The position numbers and the translations under genes are program-made. Below, in pieces: positions 47,401 through 55,940 of a stretch of DNA of 64,000 nt. Positions within the stretch are counted from its first letter, which is position 1. Each line of letters starts with the position of its first letter. Origin of the DNA: Membranipora membranacea (taxonomy: Eukaryota; Bryozoa; Gymnolaemata; Cheilostomatida; Membraniporidae); assembly GCA_914767715.1 (NCBI GenBank), contig OU612073.1, positions 17,794,001 to 17,858,000 of the forward strand. The letters are read 5' to 3'. The notes beneath the pieces were generated by a model that was not told the DNA's origin, searched no databases, and saw only the letters and a program-made list of their open reading frames with translations.

Positions 47401-48810
47401 AAGATTATTTGTAGGTTCATTACGACAGCTTAGTAAGTCTGTATTCACTAGCCAGCTAGCTATGCAAAAGCCAAGTCCTCATGTGTTGCAAGCAGACTAG
47501 CTGATTGTAGTGTAAGAGAAGCCTTTCTACCATGACTAGCTTAGGATATGCAGTACAATACATCTTTTGTGAGATTTCAGTCAGGAATTTTGACCCATGC
47601 AATTTTAGGATATTGTTTGCTGTCAACTCATACGACCTAATGTTATATATCCTTCATGTTACATAACACTGATCACTATAACAGCAGCAAACCTGTGGAA
47701 TGTACATTAAACTACACAAATAGAAAACAGCGTCAGCAATAAAGCTCAGTACCTTCATTGTGAATTAGCTGAAAGGGCCAATGGAAAGTTTGAGAACTGG
47801 ACAGGGAAAACAAGTAATGAGATATGAAAGGTGCTAGCAAACTTGTTGAGAAGACCAGCAATTCTCAGAAACGCTCAGAAAGTTCACCATTCATGGCAGC
47901 TTTATATTTATACACATTCAAACCCACATACCAACATGTTTTTCTATAAAAAATTAGAAACCTATAGAAAATAAGTCTAAAACTAATGGATGAGGAGGGA
48001 AGCAACCAATGGAATGGAATACATTAAACATCTTTTTTTCTTCCAATGGCACATGATTTTCATATACAAACTGAAGTTGGCTAATACAAAAGACAGTGCT
48101 TGGTAAAACTAATTCCCCTTGAGGAAAGATACAGCAATATTGATGAGCAATCAGCACACATATTAGTAAGAGGAGAGTAGGGCAGAGAGGATTACACCTA
48201 TGAGGTAAATCAATACCCAGCTCAATAACAGTGAGACCAGGTCACTTAACTACTACGGCTCAATCATATCGTGTCGGAGAAAAGGTGTAAATAGCATTGA
48301 ATGATATCCTAACCGAACTAACACCGTTCTGTCTATCAATGAATTGGGAGATCATGTCCTATCTATAATTGCTCAAGTTTCATCAGGAATAATGAAAAGC
48401 CATTTTTGGCAGGAGTAGCACGATCAGTGACACTGACAGATATATCGAAACCCAAGCATATATTTAGTGACTCCTGACAAAACTGTGGGAGTGGATTGTT
48501 ATGGAGTGTGAATCATGGTGTAGCTTGAGAAGACGATTGAGTCAAGTCATTCGTCTAGTGGTTGAGTTGGGGAGTTTTTTTTATATAAAAAAATGCTGCA
48601 TATTCAAATTGTTCATTCATAATTGTTATCAGTTACTACGACATAGCTTGCCACTCAACTAAATTACACATTGATAAGAGACTGGTAATTGCCTGCCAGC
48701 TGTTATGAGAGTACTGACTGATAAGGCAAGGGCGGCTCAATTTGGGTCCAGTATAAAATATTTAATAAATGTCTCACTTAGACGGCATGAAAACACGTAC
48801 CTTTGGTCAT
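17410..48810 (-). CDS. Giant MAM/CUB type I membrane protein with a mucin-like stalk (44 exons)
   Basis: All exons join in phase to 2,814 residues. Exons in transcript order: 48801-48810, 46076-46120, 45314-45510, 44795-45025, 43385-43522, 42925-43086, 41489-41512, 41050-41262, 40481-40592, 40043-40132, 39677-39874, 39388-39408, 38721-39140, 38048-38467, 37486-37875, 36274-37212, 35472-35531, 35057-35223, 34353-34580, 32043-32169, 31603-31784, 31112-31325, 29745-29926, 29299-29529, 28912-29023, 28397-28602, 27887-28106, 27385-27551, 26760-26987, 26346-26475, 25754-25935, 25244-25451, 24779-24966, 23531-23657, 23030-23251, 22464-22648, 21841-22081, 20496-20669, 20093-20122, 19689-19802, 19089-19208, 18492-18731, 17946-18068, 17410-17636. 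Domains by residue: signal peptide 1-18, MAM1 26-196, MAM2 204-365, Ser/Thr stalk 370-1223, then MAM3, CUB1, MAM4, CUB2, MAM5, CUB3, MAM6, CUB4 to about 2450, transmembrane helix about 2482-2506, cytoplasmic tail. MAM and CUB domains mediate extracellular adhesion or ligand binding, so a surface receptor or adhesin role is inferred. The least certain joins are the 24-nt and 21-nt microexons and the tail exons at 19689 and 18492. Confidence 0.85.
18781..18914. repeat. 34-bp minisatellite, three copies
   Basis: Units beginning at 18807, 18841 and 18875 share the core cctgtgactcaaggta. They lie in the intron between MAM/CUB exons 19089-19208 and 18492-18731. Confidence 0.85.
20496..20669 (-). 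other. Transmembrane helix exon of the MAM/CUB gene
   Basis: The exon encodes VWVPILVICILIIVLIIVVV followed by a basic stop-transfer run (RVRKQ), about residues 2482-2506 of the model. Downstream exons make a tail of roughly 300 residues with a PPPPP run and a basic stretch (exon 18492-18731), KKKKVKK, and NPEYVAL near the C-terminus (exon 17410-17636). Confidence 0.85.
23840..24610. repeat. Diverged 0.8-kb dispersed repeat, copy 1
   Basis: This intronic block (between exons 24779-24966 and 23531-23657) is homologous along its length to 32630-33404. The best part is 24544-24610 against 33338-33404, with 3 differences in 67 bases by eye. No intact ORF is seen. It is probably a non-autonomous mobile element. 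Confidence 0.7.
26191..26375 (-). repeat. Minisatellite carrying four copies of an exon end and splice donor
   Basis: On the minus strand the exon end ACACCGCTACAG|gtaag is repeated. Donor complements (cttac) sit at 26341-26345, 26290-26294, 26247-26251 and 26196-26200, spaced 51, 43 and 51 bases. Length differences come from a ccct-type run inside the unit. The first donor ends exon 26346-26475. Confidence 0.9.
27198..27404 (-). repeat. 34-bp minisatellite carrying six copies of an exon end and splice donor
   Basis: Six copies occur with an exact 34-bp period; the donor complement (tcac followed by ctgcga) starts at 27211, 27245, 27279, 27313, 27347 and 27381. On the minus strand each unit contains gttgacag, then tagttcgcag, then gtgagt. 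The copy at 27381 is the donor of MAM5 exon 27385-27551. Confidence 0.95.
30476..30572. repeat. Long imperfect hairpin in a MAM/CUB intron
   Basis: The core arms ggctctgattggtgggtg (30501-30518) and cactcaccaatcagagcc (30527-30544) pair at 17 of 18 positions around an 8-base loop. Weaker pairing extends outwards on both sides. It lies in the intron between exons 31112-31325 and 29745-29926. Confidence 0.7.
32385..33745. repeat. Dispersed repeat copy 2 (32630-33404) between diverged direct repeats
   Basis: The 0.8-kb repeat is flanked by two related direct repeats, about 32385-32489 and 33572-33682; both begin tagatgagcctt. All lie in the intron between MAM3 exons 34353-34580 and 32043-32169. 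The structure could be a decayed LTR-like or composite element, but no target duplication or coding capacity is visible. Confidence 0.6.
35472..40592 (-). other. Mucin-like Ser/Thr stalk exons
   Basis: Eight exons (40043-40132 to 35472-35531) plus the end of 40481-40592 encode about 850 residues dominated by Thr, Ser and Pro. Every one begins and ends in phase 1 and has a length divisible by three. Exons 39677-39874 and 38721-39140 are near-pure Thr with Pro at regular spacing (TTTTTTPT units). Exons 37486-37875 and 36274-37212 are less repetitive, with several N-x-S/T sites. Such regions are normally heavily O-glycosylated and extended. The complementary strand carries Val-rich open frames that are not genes. 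Confidence 0.8.
42816..42881. mobile_element. Short hairpin element (copy A)
   Basis: tagccttgtcatgcgccta at the left and taggcgcatgacaaagcta at the right are near-perfect inverted repeats around a T-rich/ggg-containing centre. The same outer sequence recurs at 43774-43835, 46191-46268 and 49351-49408. Confidence 0.75.
43597..43693. mobile_element. Degenerate hairpin element between 15-bp direct repeats (copy E)
   Basis: The interior (ctttttgttagttttggggg ... caaggct) resembles the hairpin family. It is bounded by two exact copies of ataatctacaggtct at 43597-43611 and 43679-43693, which could be a target-site duplication. Confidence 0.5.
43774..43835. mobile_element. Short hairpin element (copy B)
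   Basis: gccttgtcacgcacgcggct on the left pairs with agccgcgtgac on the right around acttttttggtttggggag. Same family as copies A, C and D; in the same MAM/CUB gene. Confidence 0.7.
44740..44752. repeat. Poly-C run
   Basis: A homopolymer of about a dozen C residues lies just past the donor of exon 44795-45025. Its length may be unreliable. Confidence 0.8.
46076..48810 (-). other. Start codon and signal peptide exons of the MAM/CUB gene
   Basis: The start is a 10-nt coding exon, ATGACCAAAG at 48801-48810, followed by a GTACGT donor and a 2.7-kb intron. Joined to 46076-46120 it gives MTKAVGALLLCCFTSLTL, a good signal peptide, running into MAM1. The join is supported by phase and by the sense of the result. 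The intron 46121-48800 holds one short hairpin element (46191-46268) and otherwise nothing I can identify. Confidence 0.75.
46191..46268. mobile_element. Short hairpin element (copy C)
   Basis: Outer arms tattgcctt and aaggcaata are perfect inverted repeats; the interior keeps gtcac, cggctattttt and ttttgggggt. It lies in intron 1 of the MAM/CUB gene. Confidence 0.65.
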
Positions 48811-49660
48811 TTTCAGTCCGAAAACAGCTTCAATATTGTATCCAGTTGTTTACGATGTTTTGCTTACAGACTTGACTTTCAAATTATTTCAATGACCATC
48901 CATTTCTTTACAAAGCAGTCCTAAACACAGGTACTGGTCGGTGAAAAGTGTATTATATTTAGTGCACAAGCGGCAAGCATAGCCAGTCCCATTCACATTG
49001 ATTACCCTGTGCCCATAGCAACCACTGAAATGTGGGCGTGGCTTATATATTTACTTTCTCTGTAATTCAATAGCCGCATAGAAATACGAGGATTTGCGCA
49101 TACAAGTGTATGCAAGCTTCTAGTTGCCTGATACTCAACACAAATAGGATTTGCCAATTTGCTTGTCACAATTTTAATGGTCAACCCATTGGTCATTCCA
49201 AATTACTAAAATAGATGGAAATATTGCAATCCAAAAACTTAACATTAACAATAGTTTGACAACAACCAAAACCAATTATTCAATGTAGTCTAGTTGCTTT
49301 TAAATACAGATCTTTGGAACAAGTTCTCTCATATAATAATACAACAAATGAGCCTAACCTTGTCACGCGACTCCCCAAACCAAAAAAGTAGCTGTGTGAC
49401 AAGGCTAACATCAGCCAGGTAGCCTTCCTAGACAATTTTCATTTTGTTTCCTCTCCTATTGATACAACATGGCTTGTCTAGAAAGGCTACATTACAGGCA
49501 GCTAAGGCTAGCAAACATATCTCTTTTCAAGGAGGCCACACGAAAAAGACATGCTTAAAAGCCTTAGTTGCCCGGGAGTTGCCCACTGCATATTTTGGCC
49601 CCTGCACATAGCTATCCACCTCCCTGTGTAGTAGTAGTAGTGGTAGTTGCGACACAAGTA
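48811..49660. other. Intergenic: MAM/CUB 5' region and SRPRB 3' region
   Basis: Both neighbours are on the minus strand, so this holds the SRPRB 3' UTR and the MAM/CUB promoter. No TATA box or other element can be defended. Hairpin copy D lies at 49351-49408. Confidence 0.5.
49351..49408. mobile_element. Short hairpin element (copy D, opposite orientation)
   Basis: Begins agcctaaccttgtcacgcga and ends gctgtgtgacaaggctaa. The central ctccccaaaccaaaaaagta is the reverse complement of the centre of copy B, so the family occurs in both orientations. Confidence 0.7.
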
Positions 49661-52600
49661 TTACTTGAGACTTTGTAACCACTCTGACACCTCCTCGATC
49701 TCCGGCTGATCTCCAGCGGCAGCGTTACCTCGAGCGCTGCACTCACGTACCTGTACTCTACCTGAGCCCAGCTGTGAGAACTCAAAGTCAGCGTCAGCGC
49801 TGCCGAGCTGAGAGCGTTGTGTCACAGAGCCATCTGTACCGGCCAGACCACCGGATCGGGTCTTACGTACAGTGGTACTGTCAACAGGAAAAAAACCAGA
49901 AATAATTAAGATAAATTACAAAAATATATTCAGGTATTAGATATATAAGTATATGATGATTGCACATAAGATATAGCAGTAATCTTTGTTTTCCTCTGAG
50001 GTAAATAGATGAGAAAAACCAAAAAATAATTAATCTAAATGCATATTGATAGCTCAGTTAGGCTGGAAAACCCTAATAATGTTAGTCATTTTTTCTGCGT
50101 AAATGACAGTCACCTGCAAATGTGTCAGATAATGAGATATTGGTGAGCACAGAAAACTCTTAATAGATTAAGCTAAATTTAACTTATCCAGTGCTTTTAC
50201 GTTAAACACCATAATATTAACTTACATCTCTTTCTCCAGTAGTGATTGGATGACTTTACATGACTTGGTGAATGAGAGATCTTGTTTGTTACAGGCTAGT
50301 AGTACTTTAGCTTTACTTCTCATTATTTCAGGGTCTGTCAGCAACATGTACAAATACCTGTAAAGATACAGTATAAAATGTCTTCATCAATCACACGCAA
50401 AATTAAAAAATCATAAAAGTGTTGAGTTGCCCTCCCATTGACATAAGAAAGATAACTTCCATTTGTGAGCTAAACATGTCTCCCCACTATTGAATGGTGA
50501 GGTGGCGGAATGGGTAGAGAGGAGGGGCCTGACACACAACCCACATATCTCAGGAAAGTTGGGTAATATCTAATGACATATATGGTCAGACTATATTAAT
50601 TGAAATGATCCGACATAATTTGCATTAACAACTGAGTAAATTAGGCAACCATATTTAGGTCGCATTATATCACGATACCCTTTATTTATATCATTACTTT
50701 GTGGTGTTTACGTATAAGTGATTTTACTAGAAGTTCAAGAAGTTGAGACATACTAAACAGCTATTAATTATATATTAATATATATATGATATTATATTAT
50801 ATATATTAAACACTTACTCGGCCACATCTTTGATATCTTTAGTGACAGTAGAGCTATCAATGACATACACGATAGCTTTAGCAGTAGAAGTGTACTTCTC
50901 AATAAACTGCTGCCTCAATCTCTCGTGTCCTAAAACAGGGGAGATAAACATGGCACAATATCAAACAACACTCACTAGTGCTTTCAATAGGAAGAATACA
51001 AAACAAGGTTAGCACAATGTCCTTTCCAAGGGACAGCAATTAGCATCAGTATATTTTTCAGTATCAAACAACGGCATGGCAACTACAGACATTTATATTG
51101 ATATTGATAACCATATTTCACTTATAAAAATTCACTGATTTATATGTGTATGTATATTGTTATACTGATATTTCATAATTATTACTATATCGATGTTTTT
51201 ACCTGGAATATCGATGATAACCACATTTTTATTTTTCACTTCCACAGTTCCCTGATTTTCCTTGAGCGAAGTGTGAGTTTGCTTATACGCTCCTTGAGTT
51301 AGCTGTATATCATAAAAAAAACATCAGAAATTGACATAATGGTGAGCTTTCAATACAACATACTAACAATACACCTCTAATAACTAGGAAGTTCATCGCC
51401 TAAAGAGTAAAATTAGATATAATTTTTAGTCACTTGGAATAGTTAGAACTATCGAAATTAAAGGTAACAAACCTGAGAAAAAAGGAGAGTTTTCCCGGAA
51501 TCACATGTCCCAGCAATGAGAATATTTGGTCTGCTAGCACCACCTCGAGCATATGCAAGGATGAAGGCCGCTAAAAAACAAATATATAACATAGACTAAA
51601 ATATCAAGTGTTTAGTTATTTGCTAGACACACCAAGGAGGAGGAAAATATGGCTCAATGTTCTTATCAAAAGGGTACATGTTAAGAGTTGGCTCTGTGAT
51701 ATTCTAAGGCTTAAAGGAGAGATGAGATACTATTGACCAGGACTTAAAACAAAATCCTGTAGTTTGTGATTTCCACCCCTAACAGACATAATAGATATGC
51801 GAAGATAAGCCAGGTAATGATGAGGGATATCCAACTACTAGTAATACAAGTCCGCCTTGACCAGTTTTGTTTGGGGGGAGGCAAAACAGGCAGTGTTACT
51901 ACTGGAACAAACAAGAACTGTCCAAGAAGAAGAACAATAAATAGAAAAAGATACTTCAGAGATATCATTAGCAATGATTGAACAATATGCTACAACACAG
52001 AGATATGAACAGCAGAACAGATTAAATATCTGGGAGTCTCTCTCAACTGAAACATCCATGTGAATAACACGTCCGGTGTATGCGAACCCTTCTGCTATCT
52101 TAGACTCTCAGTATGACCAAACAATGTCAAAGCCATACAGCATGTCCCAAAACCTGTCTTGACAACCTTGTCCAGTCAAGCCAGGTTTTGGGGTTTTGTT
52201 CAGATTCATGTTTCGTAACATGGTCAGAGAGTATAACCACCACCACAGGCGGATAGAGAAGCCAGATATTCCTCACCTGTCACAACAACGAAAGGTGACT
52301 CACTGCAAGTTGTTCAGCCAGCATCCCCATATGCCGACAACACCTTCTGCACCAACTACATCCCTCAAGCTGCAGACAAGCGGCTCAGTTTTTCTGTGAT
52401 ACGTGGTTGAAAGCAATCGCAAGGTGGTTCAACTTAGCCCACCTAAGATTTATATCAGTATGCAAGAAGGTTTAGATGTAAATAATAATTACCAGAGAGA
52501 TAGGATGTCGAGTATGTCTGTCAGTATGTCCAGGTGAGAGTATGAATAGAATGGATACCAATGGTGTGTAACCTTGTTAGGTCAGATAAGTGAGCTAGTG

Positions 52601-53439
52601 AATTGTAATGGCCAGTTGACCATCTGTATGAGCTCAATATGAGTACCATGAAAGGCAAGTGAGTAACCTAGTTTAGGTCAGTTGGTTGAGCAAGTTAGTT
52701 GTAATGGCCAGTTGACCATCTGTATGTATGCTCGATATATGTAGTGGAATACCACCAGTCATGGGTTTTCCCGGCTAAGCCGTTGGCATCCCATAATGCC
52801 AGTCAGGGTTTTCCAACTATGTGTCAGCGACAGTTCCCTGATCAATGCCAATGTTTGCACCCCATCTTTTCAAAGTTTTAACTTAAGTAGTGTGCTATTT
52901 TTCTGGCTAGAGAAGATAAATACACATAGACTAGAGTAAATAAAGTTAATAATAACATTCTGCAATTATGATAATGACTCAGTCATTATCAATGTAGAAA
53001 GCATTGGTTGGGAGTAATTACATTTTAATTACTACAAGTTGTGTGTAAAAGTATCTCATTTTCACCATACCAACATACCCATCACCATACAACGAACCTG
53101 TTTGTACCTACACCTAGACCTTCTAGAAGGAGTTCCAGTCTTGAGCAAAAACTGAAGAGACTGGTGTTGACACATTTACCAACTGATTTTGACTTGAGGT
53201 TTAACTACAGACAGGCACAGATGACAACAATGTCATTCAACGTGTCAGACTCCCAGTCACTGATACACCAAAAATAGTTAAAATACAAGTAACAAACCAA
53301 TCCAATACATTTATTTAGTTACTACAACAACAGCAATAAAATAAATTTTACTACTCTACTGGTTGATCTATGAACTTGTGATATACTTACCAATGAGCAA
53401 AGACACAAGAGCTACAGCAATTATGATCTCTGGGGACAT
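49661..53439 (-). CDS. SRPRB: Signal recognition particle receptor subunit beta
   Basis: SR-beta is the membrane-anchored GTPase that tethers SR-alpha to the endoplasmic reticulum for co-translational targeting. Six exons in phase encode 235 residues: 53391-53439, 51473-51570, 51203-51302, 50818-50929, 50226-50357 and 49661-49877. The start is the only plausible ATG and gives an N-terminal transmembrane helix (IIIAVALVSLLIAAFILAY). GTPase motifs follow: P-loop GTCDSGKT (37-44), DIPGHE (about 80-85), NKQD (about 143-146) and ECSARG near the C-terminus. The DSGKTLLF variant of the P-loop and FEFSQL before ECSA are typical of SRPRB. Human SRPRB has 271 residues, with a longer lumenal N-terminus. 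Intron 1 (51571-53390) contains a relic LINE and a tandem duplication. Confidence 0.95.
51960..52440 (+). mobile_element. Relic LINE fragment in SRPRB intron 1
   Basis: The plus strand contains AEQIKYLGVSLN, a typical post-palm motif of LINE reverse transcriptases (KYLGVxL). In the same frame, with stops, comes a stretch resembling the region after it (NNVKAIQHVPKPVLTTLSSQ, compared with the usual VK..AY..LVRP.LEY..). Stops and frame breaks show it is dead. It is antisense to SRPRB. Confidence 0.5.
52566..52740. repeat. 96-bp tandem duplication
   Basis: gtaatggccagttgaccatc recurs at 52605 and 52701 with similar flanks (aacctngttnaggtca). It lies in SRPRB intron 1, just after the relic LINE. 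Confidence 0.75.
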
Positions 53440-54607
53440 CTTTACACACCAATACCTACTAATTTACTATTCACTCAGTACTGACTGCTGTGAGTGTGAG
53501 AGTTGTAGATGAGTGTGGCACTGACTTGGAGCAACGTGGAAAATACAAATCACTCTATCCAATCATTGATAACTTTGTCATGCCACAAGCCAATCAAGTT
53601 AGATCAGTGATATATAGCTTCCCAAGTTAATCTTTTGTTGCTCGATTTCCGGTTAGATATTCTGCAAAATTGATTTTGCAAACAAGAGTTTGACAACCCT
53701 GGACAAACTGTTGTTGGCTGCGTATATGTGAAATATGGCATCATTTAAAACCAAATTGGTAGCAGTCTGCCTAAGAAAGATGCTTGATGCTTGATGATGT
53801 GTGTTGGTGTCATAATAGTGTGAGTGCTTTGCCATAAACATTTATAATCAATGAACTCAGTTCATCATTGATATAATACTTACTAGTCTACTAGTGAAAT
53901 ATTATATAATAATAGTACAAGTACTAATTCTAGCAAGGATTCTAGTAAGTAGAAATGCAGTCATGCCTGAGGATGAAGAATTTGTTCTTAACCACTAATG
54001 ATATGATATGGACATCATGGCTATCACCATGGAAATAATGATCATATAAAGGGTCTGAAAGCTGTCATTTAAATTCCACTGAGATATTGTTCCAGTTGAA
54101 TGGGCTGCAGTATAAATTGATCCACTGTAGGCTTGATAGCATCATATTTTAGAAGGACGCCTAACAAGGAACTGGGTTGTGCATTGTCAAGTGAACTTAC
54201 CTATTGCAGGCAGGCAAGTAATGCTATTCCTACTGTACTACGTATAACAGGGATGCACAGCTTGACCAATGAATGGTTTAGTTCATTGGCTTGACTACAT
54301 TCCCTGGGAGAAATGGGCAAATGAGAGAATATTTTTCCTCCATCCTCCTCATATCCAGTTCATTAGGTGTACCTACATTGTACCTTGCCGTGTTAAGTGC
54401 CACATCATTTGTAGATCGCTTTAGAAATGTAGCATAACCGCTTATCCATTGTACTATTCGGATTTTTGGCACATTACTACCCTAAAAGAAGCCATCTAAT
54501 ATGGCCATGCATGGGCAGATTGGTAATGGATGAGCAGGGTGAGCATAGTGCTCGGCAGTCAGTATTGAGGTTGCTCCACAGTTTTCCAGTATGGATGAAA
54601 AAGCTGT
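53440..54607. other. Divergent intergenic region
   Basis: SRPRB (-) and the aminotransferase-like gene (+) are transcribed away from each other across about 2.5 kb (53440-55940). This first part should hold the SRPRB promoter; no specific element can be named. The rest is largely filled by a TIR element. Confidence 0.5.
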
Positions 54608-55709
54608 TAACGTGATATATCGCCTTTTCAGTTTCTCAGGAACTACTTGTCCCATTTCAAATATTCCTTCACTGACACATTGCTAGTAGTCTGACTTGTG
54701 TTTAATATCGCAAATATTTTCAAACCACATGTTCCTAACTTGATTAATTGTACATTAACTAAAATACATTGAATACATATAGACAGCTATGGGCAAAATG
54801 ATGCAGTAAATTACGTTATGCTAAAGCGTGATGAAAATTTAAGCAGTATTACATGCAAAGCACATTGTGTACAACAATGGATCACCTTTTTTTGGGTGAT
54901 TGTTTAGCATGGAAAGAGAAATGTTTATGCTCATAACTTCTCTACTACTGAATTTATCATCAAACGCCACGATCAAAACCTCGGAAATACTCTCTAGTTT
55001 AATGGAAGCTAGTGTGTATAACATGTTGTTTAACCTATTTTCAGTTTTTTGGCTGGAAAAAAGTGCATGTTTTGGACCAAATAAAGCTGGTTTAGCCACA
55101 AAAATCAAAATATCTCAAGATGTAACGCCATAATCAACAATCGCTTCGATCAAAACCTAGACAATCTCCTGTTGTTCATCATGCTGACAACAAATTTGAC
55201 TGACATCTTTCTGAATTTCTGATTTTTGGCTGGAAAATTTTGACCTAAATTAGTTAAAATTTGGGTTATTATCTGTTACAGTTGTGACAACCAGGATCTG
55301 TAAGCTGGTAAGATTATTGATTGAAGTGACAGTACAAGACCAAAATGGTATAATTATTGGTATTGGGGTCGCATGTAATGAGGGGTCAAAAATGGCCCTA
55401 TTACCATTGCAAAAATCAATTTCAAGTCTTGAAGACAGGAGGCCTTAAATCATAAATTTTCACCAAAATATCACTCCTCCAGTTAGTGCCATACCTCCTC
55501 TATATGGTGAAAGCATAAACTAATCAAATACCTCAAGAACAAGGCACAGAGAGCACAATTTAAAAAGGGCACTTTTTGCCCCAAAATGAACTTCCAGAGG
55601 TCACTGCGACTCAACGTCAAATATTTGGGAGGTTTAAACTGAAAATAACTATTAGACAAAAATCACCAATACAATATTAAAAAGTTTTAAAAAGCGATAT
55701 ATCACGTTA
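54608..55709. mobile_element. 1.1-kb non-autonomous TIR DNA transposon, TA target duplication
   Basis: acgtgatatatcgc at 54610-54623 and its exact reverse complement gcgatatatcacgt at 55694-55707 are each flanked by TA, the usual target of Tc1/mariner-type elements. The interior has no transposase; open frames on both strands are short and unrecognised. An internal motif, tttttggctggaaaa, occurs twice (near 55050 and 55225). It sits between the two divergent genes, about 230 bases before the aminotransferase-like gene's first coding exon. Confidence 0.7.
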
Positions 55710-55940
55710 GGGTGGGATTTGGTGTGGATATGTGTTGTTGTATATTGTTGTCGTGTTTTCTTGTCCTTGTCTTGGTGGTAGTAGTTTTGCATATCGGTGT
55801 TGACTACCATCACAGTGCAACCAATCTTCTACTATTCAAGCCTTAACTTGCTCTTTTCCTATAGCAGGTGCATTGCTGTTGAACTGTAATCAAATTTTTT
55901 TTAACAGAGTGAAACCGCAGTGTATTTGGTGATAGACAAG

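Noticed and set aside
54839-55133. Opposed open frames of 77-89 residues as genes
   Set aside because: Both are inside the TIR element, lack domains and overlap each other.
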